Shown one piece after another: positions 8,287 through 15,747 of a stretch of DNA of 64,000 bases. Source of the stretch: CAYJFD01 sp964369605 (GTDB taxonomy: Bacteria > Bacteroidota > Bacteroidia > Bacteroidales > UBA932); contig CAYJFD010000001.1 of the NCBI GenBank assembly GCA_964369605.1, positions 1 through 64,000 of the forward strand, in the 5' to 3' direction. The notes under the pieces are model-generated. The model was given only the letters and a program-made list of their open reading frames with translations, made no database searches and was not told the DNA's origin. Both the position numbers and the translations under genes were made by a program. Every line of letters starts with the position of its first letter. Positions within the stretch are counted from its first letter, which is position 1.

Positions 8287-9326
8287 TACTTTACGAATAA
8301 ACGACAAGAGCCTTCTGAATGTTTGGTTAGGATTCCTATTCTATGTAATTCTCCTCCCTCCTTTCTTACCAACTCTCTAATTTGTCCTTCATCTGACTCT
8401 TGAGCTGCTATCAATAATCCTCCCGAAGTTTGAGGATCGCAGATAATTGGCATCTGCTCATCGGTCATACTTATTTTCTCTCCATAGCTCTTATAATTTC
8501 TATAAGTTCCACCTGGAATTAATTCTTTCTCTTTATATTCTAGTGTTCCACTTATTAATGGCAATGCTTCAAAATCCAAATGTGCATCTAGTCCGCTTCC
8601 CTCGAGCATCTCTAGTAGATGTCCTCCTAAACCAAAACCTGTAACATCTGTCATAGCACTAACATTCTCTAAGTCTGAGAGTGCTGCTCCTACTGTATTC
8701 AAAGTACTCATTACCTCAACTGCTTCTTTAACATGCTCCTCACTTGCTCCTGAGAATTTTTGTGCTGTACTTATTATTCCCGAACCTAGAGCCTTTGTAA
8801 TATATAGTATGTGCCCTTCTTTTGCAGAACTATTTCTTTTCACCTTTGTAGTTTCCACTATTCCTGTTACGGCTAAACCAAATATTGGATCACTCGCATT
8901 GATACTATGACCTCCAGCTAGTGGTATTCCTGCTTGATCACATACGAATCTTGCACCTCGAATCACCTCTGAGGCTTGTTCAGCTGGAATCTTATTCAGG
9001 GGCCAAGCTAGTACCGCTAGTGCCATTAATGGTTTTCCTCCCATAGCGTATACATCGCTAAGCGCATTCACCGCTGCTATCCTTCCAAAATCATAAGGAT
9101 CATCCACTATAGGTGTAAAAAAATCTGTCGTACTTATTATAGATTTTCCATCTCCTATATCATACACAGCTGCATCATCGCAACTTTCATTACCTACTAG
9201 CAAGTGCTCAAATAACCTATTCGAACTACTTGCTGCAAGTATTTTCTCCAAATCCTGTGGAGATATCTTGCAGCCTCAGCCAGCTCCAGGGCTAAACTGA
9301 GTTAATCTATATACATTATCTTCCAT
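8286..9326 (-). CDS. selD: Selenide, water dikinase (selenophosphate synthetase), selenocysteine-containing
   Basis: SelD makes selenophosphate from selenide and ATP. The plain open frame starts only at TTG 9251, without the catalytic N-terminus. Reading from ATG 9326 through TGA at 9276-9278 gives MEDNVYRLTQFSPGAGUGCK, the conserved family N-terminus with selenocysteine (U17) where other members carry Cys or Sec, and the essential lysine at 20. The product is 346 residues, the usual length. The hairpin at 9232-9274 fits a bacterial SECIS. Downstream motifs fit the family: STTDFFTPIVDDPYDFGRIA, NALSDVYAMGG, GGHS, TDVTGFGLGGHL and CDPQTSGGLL. It overlaps mnmH by 11 bases and nadB by one. Selenocysteine insertion needs SelA, SelB and tRNA-Sec, which are not in this window. 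Confidence 0.95.
9232..9274 (-). promoter_or_regulatory. Predicted bacterial SECIS element in selD
   Basis: On the minus strand, directly after TGA, GCTGCAAG (9274-9267) pairs with CTTGCAGC (9239-9232). An inner stem CTCCA (9262-9258) pairs with TGGAG (9250-9246) around the loop CAGGATT. The apical stem starts 13 bases after the TGA, and the loop holds a GG, as SelB-binding hairpins often do. Pairing is seen directly; SelB binding is inferred. Confidence 0.8.
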
Positions 9327-10359
9327 AAATACTTCTTCCTACCACTATAAGCTCCTCTACAAACTCGTTTGGATCTAGGGTAGAGATGGCAAAATTAATA
9401 AAATTATTTTCGGTGGTAAATCTCTTTTCCAAAGAAGAGTTATAAAGTTTGTCATAGTAAGCTAAACATATTCTCACAGCAGATTCTATATCTCCTGATT
9501 CACAGAAATTTACAGCTTCTTTTGTTTTATCAAAACCTAGTCTCTTCTCTAATTTTTTTATTGACTCACACAGCGCATTTACATCCAAACAAGCATAGTC
9601 TCTCATTATTCTTGAAAGACGAATTTCATAATCCGCATCTACCTTTATCAATGAAGACCCCCTGAGTCTTGCAAAGAAGTCCTTCGGTATGAATATTCTT
9701 CCAACATTAGCACTCTCGTCTTCTACCCAGATAGGTTTTTGAATATCCATATTGCGAAGCTTGTTAAAGAATAAATGCTCAAAATGCTCAGTGCTTGGCT
9801 GTTGCATTTGACCAATAGCCCCAAAAGCAGATCCTTTATGATTTGCCAAACCCTCTAAATCCACAACCTGCTCCCCTCTATTCTCAAGCTCTTGTAGTAT
9901 GTCAGTCTTCCCTGCTCCAGTACAACCTCCCAACACGATCAGCTTATAATCGCGGGAGAAATAGTCTAGGACATAATTTCTATATGACTTATAACCTCCA
10001 TCAAGTAAATACACTTTTAAACCAACAGTCTCAAAGAGCCATGCCATAGAGGCGCTCCTCATTCCCCCCCTCCAACAATGCACCAATACTGTGTCTGATT
10101 TTAATGCAAGCGCTTTTTTTGTAAAACTCTTTAGCTCAGGGCCTACAAATTCAAGACCTTTCTGCACTGCTTGAACACGTCCTTGCTTCTTATACAGCGT
10201 TCCTACTACCGCTCTCTGATCATCATTAAAAACAGGTATAGATACTGCTCCCGGTATATGGGCGTGATTATACTCTGACGGGGAGCGTACATCTACTATA
10301 GGGTATGCTTCGTTTTGTGCTAGGGACAAAAAGTCCTCTACTGATAAATATTCTGCCAT
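9316..10359 (-). CDS. mnmH: tRNA 2-selenouridine synthase
   Basis: MnmH (YbbB/SelU) replaces sulfur by selenium at wobble 2-thiouridine of tRNA-Lys, -Glu and -Gln, using selenophosphate from SelD. I chose ATG 10359 (MAEYLSVEDFL) because it starts at the rhodanese domain; in-frame starts further up lie inside tsaE. The 347-residue protein has an N-terminal rhodanese domain with VDVRSPSEYNHAHIPGA and the catalytic cysteine 95 in VHCWRGGMRS. A P-loop domain follows, with Walker A GGCTGAGKT at about 144-152. Its end overlaps the start of selD by 11 bases, so the selenium donor and user are translationally coupled. No key residue is missing. Confidence 0.96.
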   Translation of the reverse strand: MAEYLSVEDFLSLAQNEAYPIVDVRSPSEYNHAHIPGAVSIPVFNDDQRAVVGTLYKKQGRVQAVQKGLEFVGPELKSFTKKALALKSDTVLVHCWRGGMRSASMAWLFETVGLKVYLLDGGYKSYRNYVLDYFSRDYKLIVLGGCTGAGKTDILQELENRGEQVVDLEGLANHKGSAFGAIGQMQQPSTEHFEHLFFNKLRNMDIQKPIWVEDESANVGRIFIPKDFFARLRGSSLIKVDADYEIRLSRIMRDYACLDVNALCESIKKLEKRLGFDKTKEAVNFCESGDIESAVRICLAYYDKLYNSSLEKRFTTENNFINFAISTLDPNEFVEELIVVGRSIYGR

Positions 10360-10370
10360 TTTTATTAATT

Positions 10371-10787
10371 CTAAAATTCGACGACTCTTGTCCCGTCCTC
10401 TATTTCTTTGATGTTTACGACTAAAGCTTCCTCTGGGAGTAAATGCTCTAACATTTCTGGCCATTCTATAAAACACATGTTCCCGCTATATACATATTCT
10501 TCAAATCCCATATCTATCACCTCAGACAGACTTTCTATTCTATAGAAATCAAAATGGAATATGGCCTCTTTTGAAGCAGTACAGTATTCATTTACGATTG
10601 TGAAAGTAGGACTATTTACAACATCCTCTACTTGTAACGCAGCACAAAGAGCCGTAATAAAAGTGGTTTTCCCTGCTCCCATTGAGCCTCTAAACGCTAA
10701 TATTTTATTATCCCCTATTAAGCTTAAAAATTCTTTTGCGGCTCTTTCAAGGTCTGTTATTCCTGAGATGCTTACTTTATTCATCAT
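10371..10787 (-). CDS. tsaE: tRNA threonylcarbamoyladenosine biosynthesis ATPase TsaE
   Basis: This small P-loop ATPase works with TsaB and TsaD to put threonylcarbamoyl on A37 of ANN-decoding tRNAs. At 138 residues it has the normal size. Walker A is GSMGAGKTTFI, followed by the family motif SPTFTIVNEY, HFDFYRIE and FIEWPE. Two adjacent ATGs (10787, 10784) are possible; both fall within the last codons of mlaF, giving an overlap of about 11 bases. Its position between an ABC transporter and mnmH places two tRNA-modification genes side by side. Confidence 0.95.
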   Translation of the reverse strand: MMNKVSISGITDLERAAKEFLSLIGDNKILAFRGSMGAGKTTFITALCAALQVEDVVNSPTFTIVNEYCTASKEAIFHFDFYRIESLSEVIDMGFEEYVYSGNMCFIEWPEMLEHLLPEEALVVNIKEIEDGTRVVEF

Positions 10788-11538
10788 TATTCTTTGGTCT
10801 TAAATGTTTTGCTAAGTTTGAAGCAAACACAAAATTATTTAACTCTTCACACTGTGAACTCAATATCTCCTTATTGTTTCCTCGCCACAGAATTTCGCCT
10901 TTGTACATAAAAGAAATATTATCTCCTATTTCTATTACTGAATTCATATCGTGAGTATTTATCACAGTTATTATATTGTATTCCCTTGTTAGGTCTGCTA
11001 TAAGGTTATCTATAACTATTGAGGTCTGAGGATCTAATCCCGAATTTGGTTCATCACAAAAAAGATATTTTGGATTTAAGGCTATAGCCCTCGCTAGTCC
11101 AACCCTTTTTTGCATACCTCCTGAAAGTTCGGATGGATATTTTTTCTCTGCAGAGGAAAGTCCTACTCTATCAAGACAAAAACGTGCCCTTTGAATTCTT
11201 TCACTCTCACTCATTCTTGTTTGAAATGTCAAAGGGAACATTACATTCTCTAGTGCTGTTGCAAAATCAAACAAAGCGCCTTCTTGAAATAACATCCCTA
11301 ACTCCTTCATCCTTACATTTCTTTTCTTAGGAGCTAAGTTACTAAAAAGTTCATTCTCGTACCATATCTCACCTCCATCTATCTCCTCTAGCCCAACTAA
11401 GGTCTTTAGAAAAACAGTCTTCCCTGAACCACTTGCACCTATTACAAGTGAACACTCCCCTGGTTTGAACTCGGCACTTACATCCTTAAGTACAAGCTGA
11501 GAATCAAAACTCTTATAAATGTTGTTTACTCTTATCAT
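10777..11538 (-). CDS. mlaF: Mla-type phospholipid ABC transporter ATP-binding protein
   Basis: The 253-residue ATPase has Walker A GASGSGKTVFLKTL, Q-loop FQEGALFDF, signature LSGGMQKRVGLARAIA and Walker B KYLFCDEPNSGLDP. The glycine-rich LSGGMQKR signature and the GALFDF segment are typical of MlaF, the cytoplasmic ATPase that drives lipid traffic between inner and outer membrane. The permease gene mlaE lies one base upstream. The usual third gene, mlaD (MCE substrate-binding protein), does not follow; tsaE does. Confidence 0.93.
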   Translation of the reverse strand: MIRVNNIYKSFDSQLVLKDVSAEFKPGECSLVIGASGSGKTVFLKTLVGLEEIDGGEIWYENELFSNLAPKKRNVRMKELGMLFQEGALFDFATALENVMFPLTFQTRMSESERIQRARFCLDRVGLSSAEKKYPSELSGGMQKRVGLARAIALNPKYLFCDEPNSGLDPQTSIVIDNLIADLTREYNIITVINTHDMNSVIEIGDNISFMYKGEILWRGNNKEILSSQCEELNNFVFASNLAKHLRPKNNDE

Positions 11539-11539
11539 C

Positions 11540-12322
11540 TTAATTCAGCATCAATCCTGTTATCACTAAACCTGAAACTAATATCAGCACACTACTTTGT
11601 ACTATTGCTACAGTACTTGCTCGTCCTACTCCCTTTGACCCACCCTTTACAGTGTAACCATAAAAAGAACATACCGAAGAAATTATAAAACAATAGACTG
11701 TTGTCTTCACTATGCTATAGACAACATAGTAAGGAATAAAACGATAGCGAATCCCCTCAATAAACTCGTCAACCATGATTACATTTGTCACCTTGACTAC
11801 AAGGTAGCCCCCTAACAAGCCAGTTGCTATACTAAACATCATAATAAAGGGAGCCATAATAGACATCGCTACAACTTTTGGGAGTATGATATAGTTGGCT
11901 GAATTTATCCCCATTACATCCATCGCATCTATTTGCTCCGTAATTCTCATAGCTCCTATTTCTGCTACGATACTAGAACCTATTTTCCCTGCTAAAACAA
12001 GACAAAGCACGGTAGATCCTAGTTCTAGAATAAAAGATTCTCTTGCAAGGTAGCCGACATACATTTTTGACAAAAGTGGAGAATCTAAATTATAAGCTAC
12101 CTGCAATACTAGGGCTGCACCTAAGACAGCTGAGACTATCGCAATAAGTAAGATAGAGCTTATTACAAGAGCATAAGCATCTGACACTAAAGCCTTAAAA
12201 AAAATACTCCACCTATCAGGCTTTCTTAAAACCCTTTTCATCAGTAGAGCATATTCTCCTATTTTCTCAATAAAACCTCTCATTTTCTTATTGGATAATT
12301 GGGTCAAAGATACAGATTTCAT
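11540..12322 (-). CDS. mlaE: Mla-type ABC transporter permease
   Basis: MlaE/TRAP-permease family integral membrane protein of 260 residues with about five or six hydrophobic segments. Family features are the amphipathic N-terminal helix, the ALVLQVAYNL region, ARESFILELGSTVLCLVLAG, and IVAEIGAMRITEQIDAMDVM, whose EIG...EQIDA pattern contacts the ATPase. It probably forms a heterotetramer with MlaF. It is the first gene of the eight-gene leftward run. Possible starts are ATG 12322 and a methionine 13 residues later (MRGFIEKIGEYAL); the second fits the family start equally well. Confidence 0.92.
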   Translation of the reverse strand: MKSVSLTQLSNKKMRGFIEKIGEYALLMKRVLRKPDRWSIFFKALVSDAYALVISSILLIAIVSAVLGAALVLQVAYNLDSPLLSKMYVGYLARESFILELGSTVLCLVLAGKIGSSIVAEIGAMRITEQIDAMDVMGINSANYIILPKVVAMSIMAPFIMMFSIATGLLGGYLVVKVTNVIMVDEFIEGIRYRFIPYYVVYSIVKTTVYCFIISSVCSFYGYTVKGGSKGVGRASTVAIVQSSVLILVSGLVITGLMLN

Positions 12323-12385
12323 TTTTTAAAATTCAATATTTCTTTCGATATAATTTTATAAAGCTATAATTCTCGATATCAGCTA

Positions 12386-12416
12386 TTGAATTTTAAATAT
12401 TCATCGCCTAGCTTTG
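12386..12416 (+). promoter_or_regulatory. Predicted promoter of the comM/yifB gene
   Basis: A -33 TTG at 12386-12388 and a -7 TAGCTTTG at 12409-12416 are separated by 20 bases, matching the Bacteroidetes consensus. The ATG at 12421 is only four bases beyond, so the mRNA may be leaderless. Confidence 0.65.
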
Positions 12417-12420
12417 TAGA

Positions 12421-13965
12421 ATGTACGAGGAAAATAAATATAATGAGCAGCGACTCTGTCGTATATTCTCAGCTACTTGCATGGGGCTGGAGGTAATAAC
12501 TATCACTATTGAAGTTTCAATTCTAAATGGGGTAGGCATCTTCTTAGTTGGACTTCCAGATTCAGCTGTTAGAGAATCCCTACTTAGAGTAACAACTGCA
12601 TTACAAGCAGGAGAATTTCATATTCCTGGCAGAAAAATAGTCATTAACCTTGCCCCTGCTAATATAAAGAAAGAGGGCTCTTCTTACGATGCTGCCATAG
12701 CCATCGGCCTGCTGTGCGCCTCTAATCAGGTTAGATCAGAAAAGTTAGCAGAATTTCTGATTATGGGAGAGCTTTCACTTGATGGACAAGTGAGAGCAAT
12801 ACCCGGAGCACTTCCCATAGCTATCGACGCAAAGGAGAAAGGTTACAAATACTGTATTCTTCCGTCTCAATCGGCAAAAGAGGCGGCCGATGTGGATGGA
12901 ATTATAATCTACAGGGCTGATAGTCTTAGAGAGATTATTGATATAATTGAAGAAAAAGAGTACACCTCAAGCCTTATTGTTAATTCTGATATAGAAGAAC
13001 AAGCAACGAAATATGACGCAGACTGTGATTTCGCCTATGTAATGGGACAGGAATATGTAAAGCGTGGGCTAGAGATAGCTGCAGCCGGAAATCACAATCT
13101 TATGATGATAGGCCCTCCTGGCAGTGGAAAAAGTTTTATGGCACGCTGCCTCTCCTCTATTCTCCCTCCCATGAGTAGGGAAGAGGCCCTTGAGACAAGC
13201 AAAATTTACTCTGTTGCAGGAAAATCATCTGGGCTACACGGACTAATGAGAACTAGACCCTTTAGAACTCCTCACCACACTGCAAGCATGGTCTCGTTAG
13301 TAGGAGGAGGGGCTAATGCTCTCCCTGGAGAAATTTCCCTAGCACATAATGGCGTACTCTACCTTGACGAGATGGCAGAATACCCCGCTAGTACCTTGAA
13401 TATTCTCCGCCAACCCTTAGAGGATAGGAAGATATCTATCTCAAGAGCACGCTATAAGGTAGACTACCCAGCTTCATTTATGCTAGTTGGATCGATGAAT
13501 CCTTGCCCCTGTGGTTACGCTGGAGAGAGCTCTAATAAATGTAACTGTGGACCTGCTATTATTAATAGATATATGTCAAAAATTTCAGGGCCTCTAACAG
13601 ATAGGATAGACATCAACATTAGAGTTAAGAGGGTTGAGAGCGAGAAGTTAATATCTAGGGAGAAGGCTGAAAGCAGCGCAGATATTGCAAAAAGAGTTCT
13701 AAAGGCTAGAGAAGTTCAGCTTCAGCGCTTTCAGCACGATAACTGCTACTCAAATTCTCAGATGTCCACCGAACAACTTAGTAGATATTGCTCCCTTGGA
13801 GCTGAAGAACTGCTTTATATTAATAAAATCCTAGACAAGTTTGAATTATCCGCTAGGAGTTACAGTAGAATCATAAAGATTTCTAGGACTATTGCGGACT
13901 TAGAAGGGAGCAGGGATATTGCTTTGAAACATTTATTAGAGGCCACACAGTTTCGCTTCCCCTAG
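12421..13965 (+). CDS. comM: YifB/ComM family Mg-chelatase-like AAA+ ATPase
   Basis: The 514-residue protein has the three family parts: an N-terminal S5-like ChlI domain (ITITIEVSILNGVGIFLVGLPDSAVRES), a central AAA+ domain with Walker A GPPGSGKSFMARCL near residue 235 and Walker B GVLYLDEMAEYP, and a C-terminal domain. The cysteine motif PCPCGYAGESSNKCNC is also present. ComM is a hexameric helicase that promotes branch migration during integration of DNA in naturally competent bacteria; its role elsewhere is less clear. It is not followed closely by its neighbour and has its own promoter. Confidence 0.93.
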   Translation: MYEENKYNEQRLCRIFSATCMGLEVITITIEVSILNGVGIFLVGLPDSAVRESLLRVTTALQAGEFHIPGRKIVINLAPANIKKEGSSYDAAIAIGLLCASNQVRSEKLAEFLIMGELSLDGQVRAIPGALPIAIDAKEKGYKYCILPSQSAKEAADVDGIIIYRADSLREIIDIIEEKEYTSSLIVNSDIEEQATKYDADCDFAYVMGQEYVKRGLEIAAAGNHNLMMIGPPGSGKSFMARCLSSILPPMSREEALETSKIYSVAGKSSGLHGLMRTRPFRTPHHTASMVSLVGGGANALPGEISLAHNGVLYLDEMAEYPASTLNILRQPLEDRKISISRARYKVDYPASFMLVGSMNPCPCGYAGESSNKCNCGPAIINRYMSKISGPLTDRIDINIRVKRVESEKLISREKAESSADIAKRVLKAREVQLQRFQHDNCYSNSQMSTEQLSRYCSLGAEELLYINKILDKFELSARSYSRIIKISRTIADLEGSRDIALKHLLEATQFRFP

Positions 13966-13983
13966 AAAAACTCTTCATTTTTT

Positions 13984-14012
13984 TTTGATTTTCAAATTAT
14001 TAGCTACATTTG
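13984..14012 (+). promoter_or_regulatory. Predicted promoter of the TPR-envC pair
   Basis: TTTG at 13984-13987 and TACATTTG at 14005-14012, 17 bases apart. The chosen ATG (14018) is five bases after the -7 box, again suggesting a leaderless transcript. Confidence 0.65.
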
Positions 14013-14017
14013 TGAAA

Positions 14018-15745
14018 ATGAAAGTAAAATCTTTATTCCTCATCATTGCTATTGCGCTTTTTTGCGCTCCTAGCCCCCTATTTGCTCAGAAAAACAGTAA
14101 AGAGCGCATAGATTTTCCCCTCCAAGAGTCTGATTATTTCCTAGAGGGAATACACGCATACAATCAAAGGAACTTCAACTTAGCGCTCGGATGCTTTCAA
14201 GCTTGCCTAAACATAGATCCGTCTAATGATGCTGCCACTTTTTATTACGGACTTTCTACATACTCGCTTGGTAATCAAAGCGAGGCAGAGCAGTTTTTAA
14301 AAAAGGCTGTAGAGCTAGATCCTGAGAATATTTGGTATAGGATCTATCTGGCAAATTACTACACTGGTGCAAATGACATAGAAAAGTCCATTTCTATATA
14401 TGAAAAAATTCTTGCAGACTTTCCCGACAAGACATCTCTATACTATGACCTTATAGACCTATATATTAACAATCAGCAGATAGATATGGCTCTGAGCACT
14501 ATTGAAAGTATAGAAAAGGATAAAGGAAAAAATGAAGCAACCCTTAGCGTAAAATATGAATTACTTAATCACGCTGGCAAAACGGAGGAAGCTGATGCTA
14601 TTCTTTTAGAGTTATACTCAGATTTCCCTTCAGCTAACGTTGCTTATGTACTAGGAGATAAGAACTTGAGCCTATATAAAGACACTCTTGCTCTTACTTA
14701 CTATCAAAGGGCTCTTGAACTAGATAATGATTTTGATTTAGCTTATTATGGCATAGCGGAAATCTACAGATATAGGGGACAGTACAATTATTTCTTTGAG
14801 AATATTACCCCATTTATCAAAAGTAAAAATATCGATAGTAGTTCTAAGTTAGATTACATATTTCAGAGCCTTGTTACTCCTCAATTTATTCAAGCATTTG
14901 AGCCCCAATTAGATAATATCATGGAATGTTTGCTCACTGCTCACCCTACTGATAGTCTGAGCATTTCAGGAAGTGCGGCATATTTCTCTCAGACAGGTAA
15001 ATTAGACAAAGCAGAGGTCTTGTACGAGAAAAATTATTCTCTTTATCCTCAATCATATAGCACGACATTTGAATATATATCCCTACTATATTACCTAGAG
15101 GACTGGAATAGATTAATTCCTATCACCTTCAAGAGTTTGGAATACTTCCCTAACGACCTTGACCTTCTGGAAATCCTCGCTATCTGCTACTGGAGAATTG
15201 ATGACCTTGACAAGACGATAAAAGTTTATGATCTAATGGTGGAGGAGCTAGATAAGGATAAAAATGCGGAAGAGCAAAGATGGCTATATGTTTATACTTC
15301 CTTAGGAGATCTTTATAATGCCAAGGATAACACTAAAAAAGCATACTCATACTATAAGAAGGCTTTAAAGATAGATCCTGAATACAATCCTCTTCTTAAC
15401 AACTATGCCTATGCGCTAGCAAAAGATGAGAAGAAACTAACTCAAGCCCTGAAAATGAGTGCAAAAACCATTAGCGATGAACCTGATAATCCAACATACT
15501 TAGATACTTTTGCTTACATTTTATACCTAATGGGAGAATATGAAACAGCAAAAGAGAAACTAAAACATGCGATGTTATATGGAGGAAGAGAATCAGCAGC
15601 TATTATGGATCATTATGCTGATATTCTATTTGCACTTGGCGATTACGATCTAGCCTTTATGTATTGGGAAGATGCGTTGAAACTAGATTCGAGCATTGGT
15701 ATTGAAGAAAAGATTATTCAGAAAAAACAAGAACTCTCAAAGTAA
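14018..15745 (+). CDS. Exported tetratricopeptide-repeat protein
   Basis: I chose ATG 14018 because it starts a clean signal peptide (MKVKSLFLIIAIALFCAPSP, cut after LFAQ); an upstream TTG overlaps the promoter. The 575-residue mature chain is a run of TPR units from about residue 45 to the end, for example DYFLEGIHAYNQRNFNLALG and KKAYSYYKKALKIDPEYNPL. It is a periplasmic scaffold for protein contacts with no enzyme motif. The envC-like gene starts two bases after its stop, so the TPR protein probably acts with that cell-wall factor. In many Bacteroidetes a TPR gene precedes this EnvC type. Confidence 0.85.
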   Translation: MKVKSLFLIIAIALFCAPSPLFAQKNSKERIDFPLQESDYFLEGIHAYNQRNFNLALGCFQACLNIDPSNDAATFYYGLSTYSLGNQSEAEQFLKKAVELDPENIWYRIYLANYYTGANDIEKSISIYEKILADFPDKTSLYYDLIDLYINNQQIDMALSTIESIEKDKGKNEATLSVKYELLNHAGKTEEADAILLELYSDFPSANVAYVLGDKNLSLYKDTLALTYYQRALELDNDFDLAYYGIAEIYRYRGQYNYFFENITPFIKSKNIDSSSKLDYIFQSLVTPQFIQAFEPQLDNIMECLLTAHPTDSLSISGSAAYFSQTGKLDKAEVLYEKNYSLYPQSYSTTFEYISLLYYLEDWNRLIPITFKSLEYFPNDLDLLEILAICYWRIDDLDKTIKVYDLMVEELDKDKNAEEQRWLYVYTSLGDLYNAKDNTKKAYSYYKKALKIDPEYNPLLNNYAYALAKDEKKLTQALKMSAKTISDEPDNPTYLDTFAYILYLMGEYETAKEKLKHAMLYGGRESAAIMDHYADILFALGDYDLAFMYWEDALKLDSSIGIEEKIIQKKQELSK

Positions 15746-15747
15746 TA

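Noticed and set aside
8287..8307. Upstream in-frame start for nadB at 8307
   Set aside because: It lies inside selD; ATG 8286 forms a TAATG junction and starts at the FAD fold.
9251..9253. TTG at 9251 as the start of a shortened selD
   Set aside because: It would remove the catalytic residue and lysine 20. The conserved sequence continues upstream through the TGA.
9276..9278. Reading the selD TGA as tryptophan under an altered code
   Set aside because: TGA does not occur inside the other genes and is used as a stop in nadB; the family has Cys or Sec at this place.
10360..10476. Upstream in-frame extension of mnmH
   Set aside because: It is read through tsaE in another frame and is not part of the rhodanese domain; ATG 10359 fits the family start.
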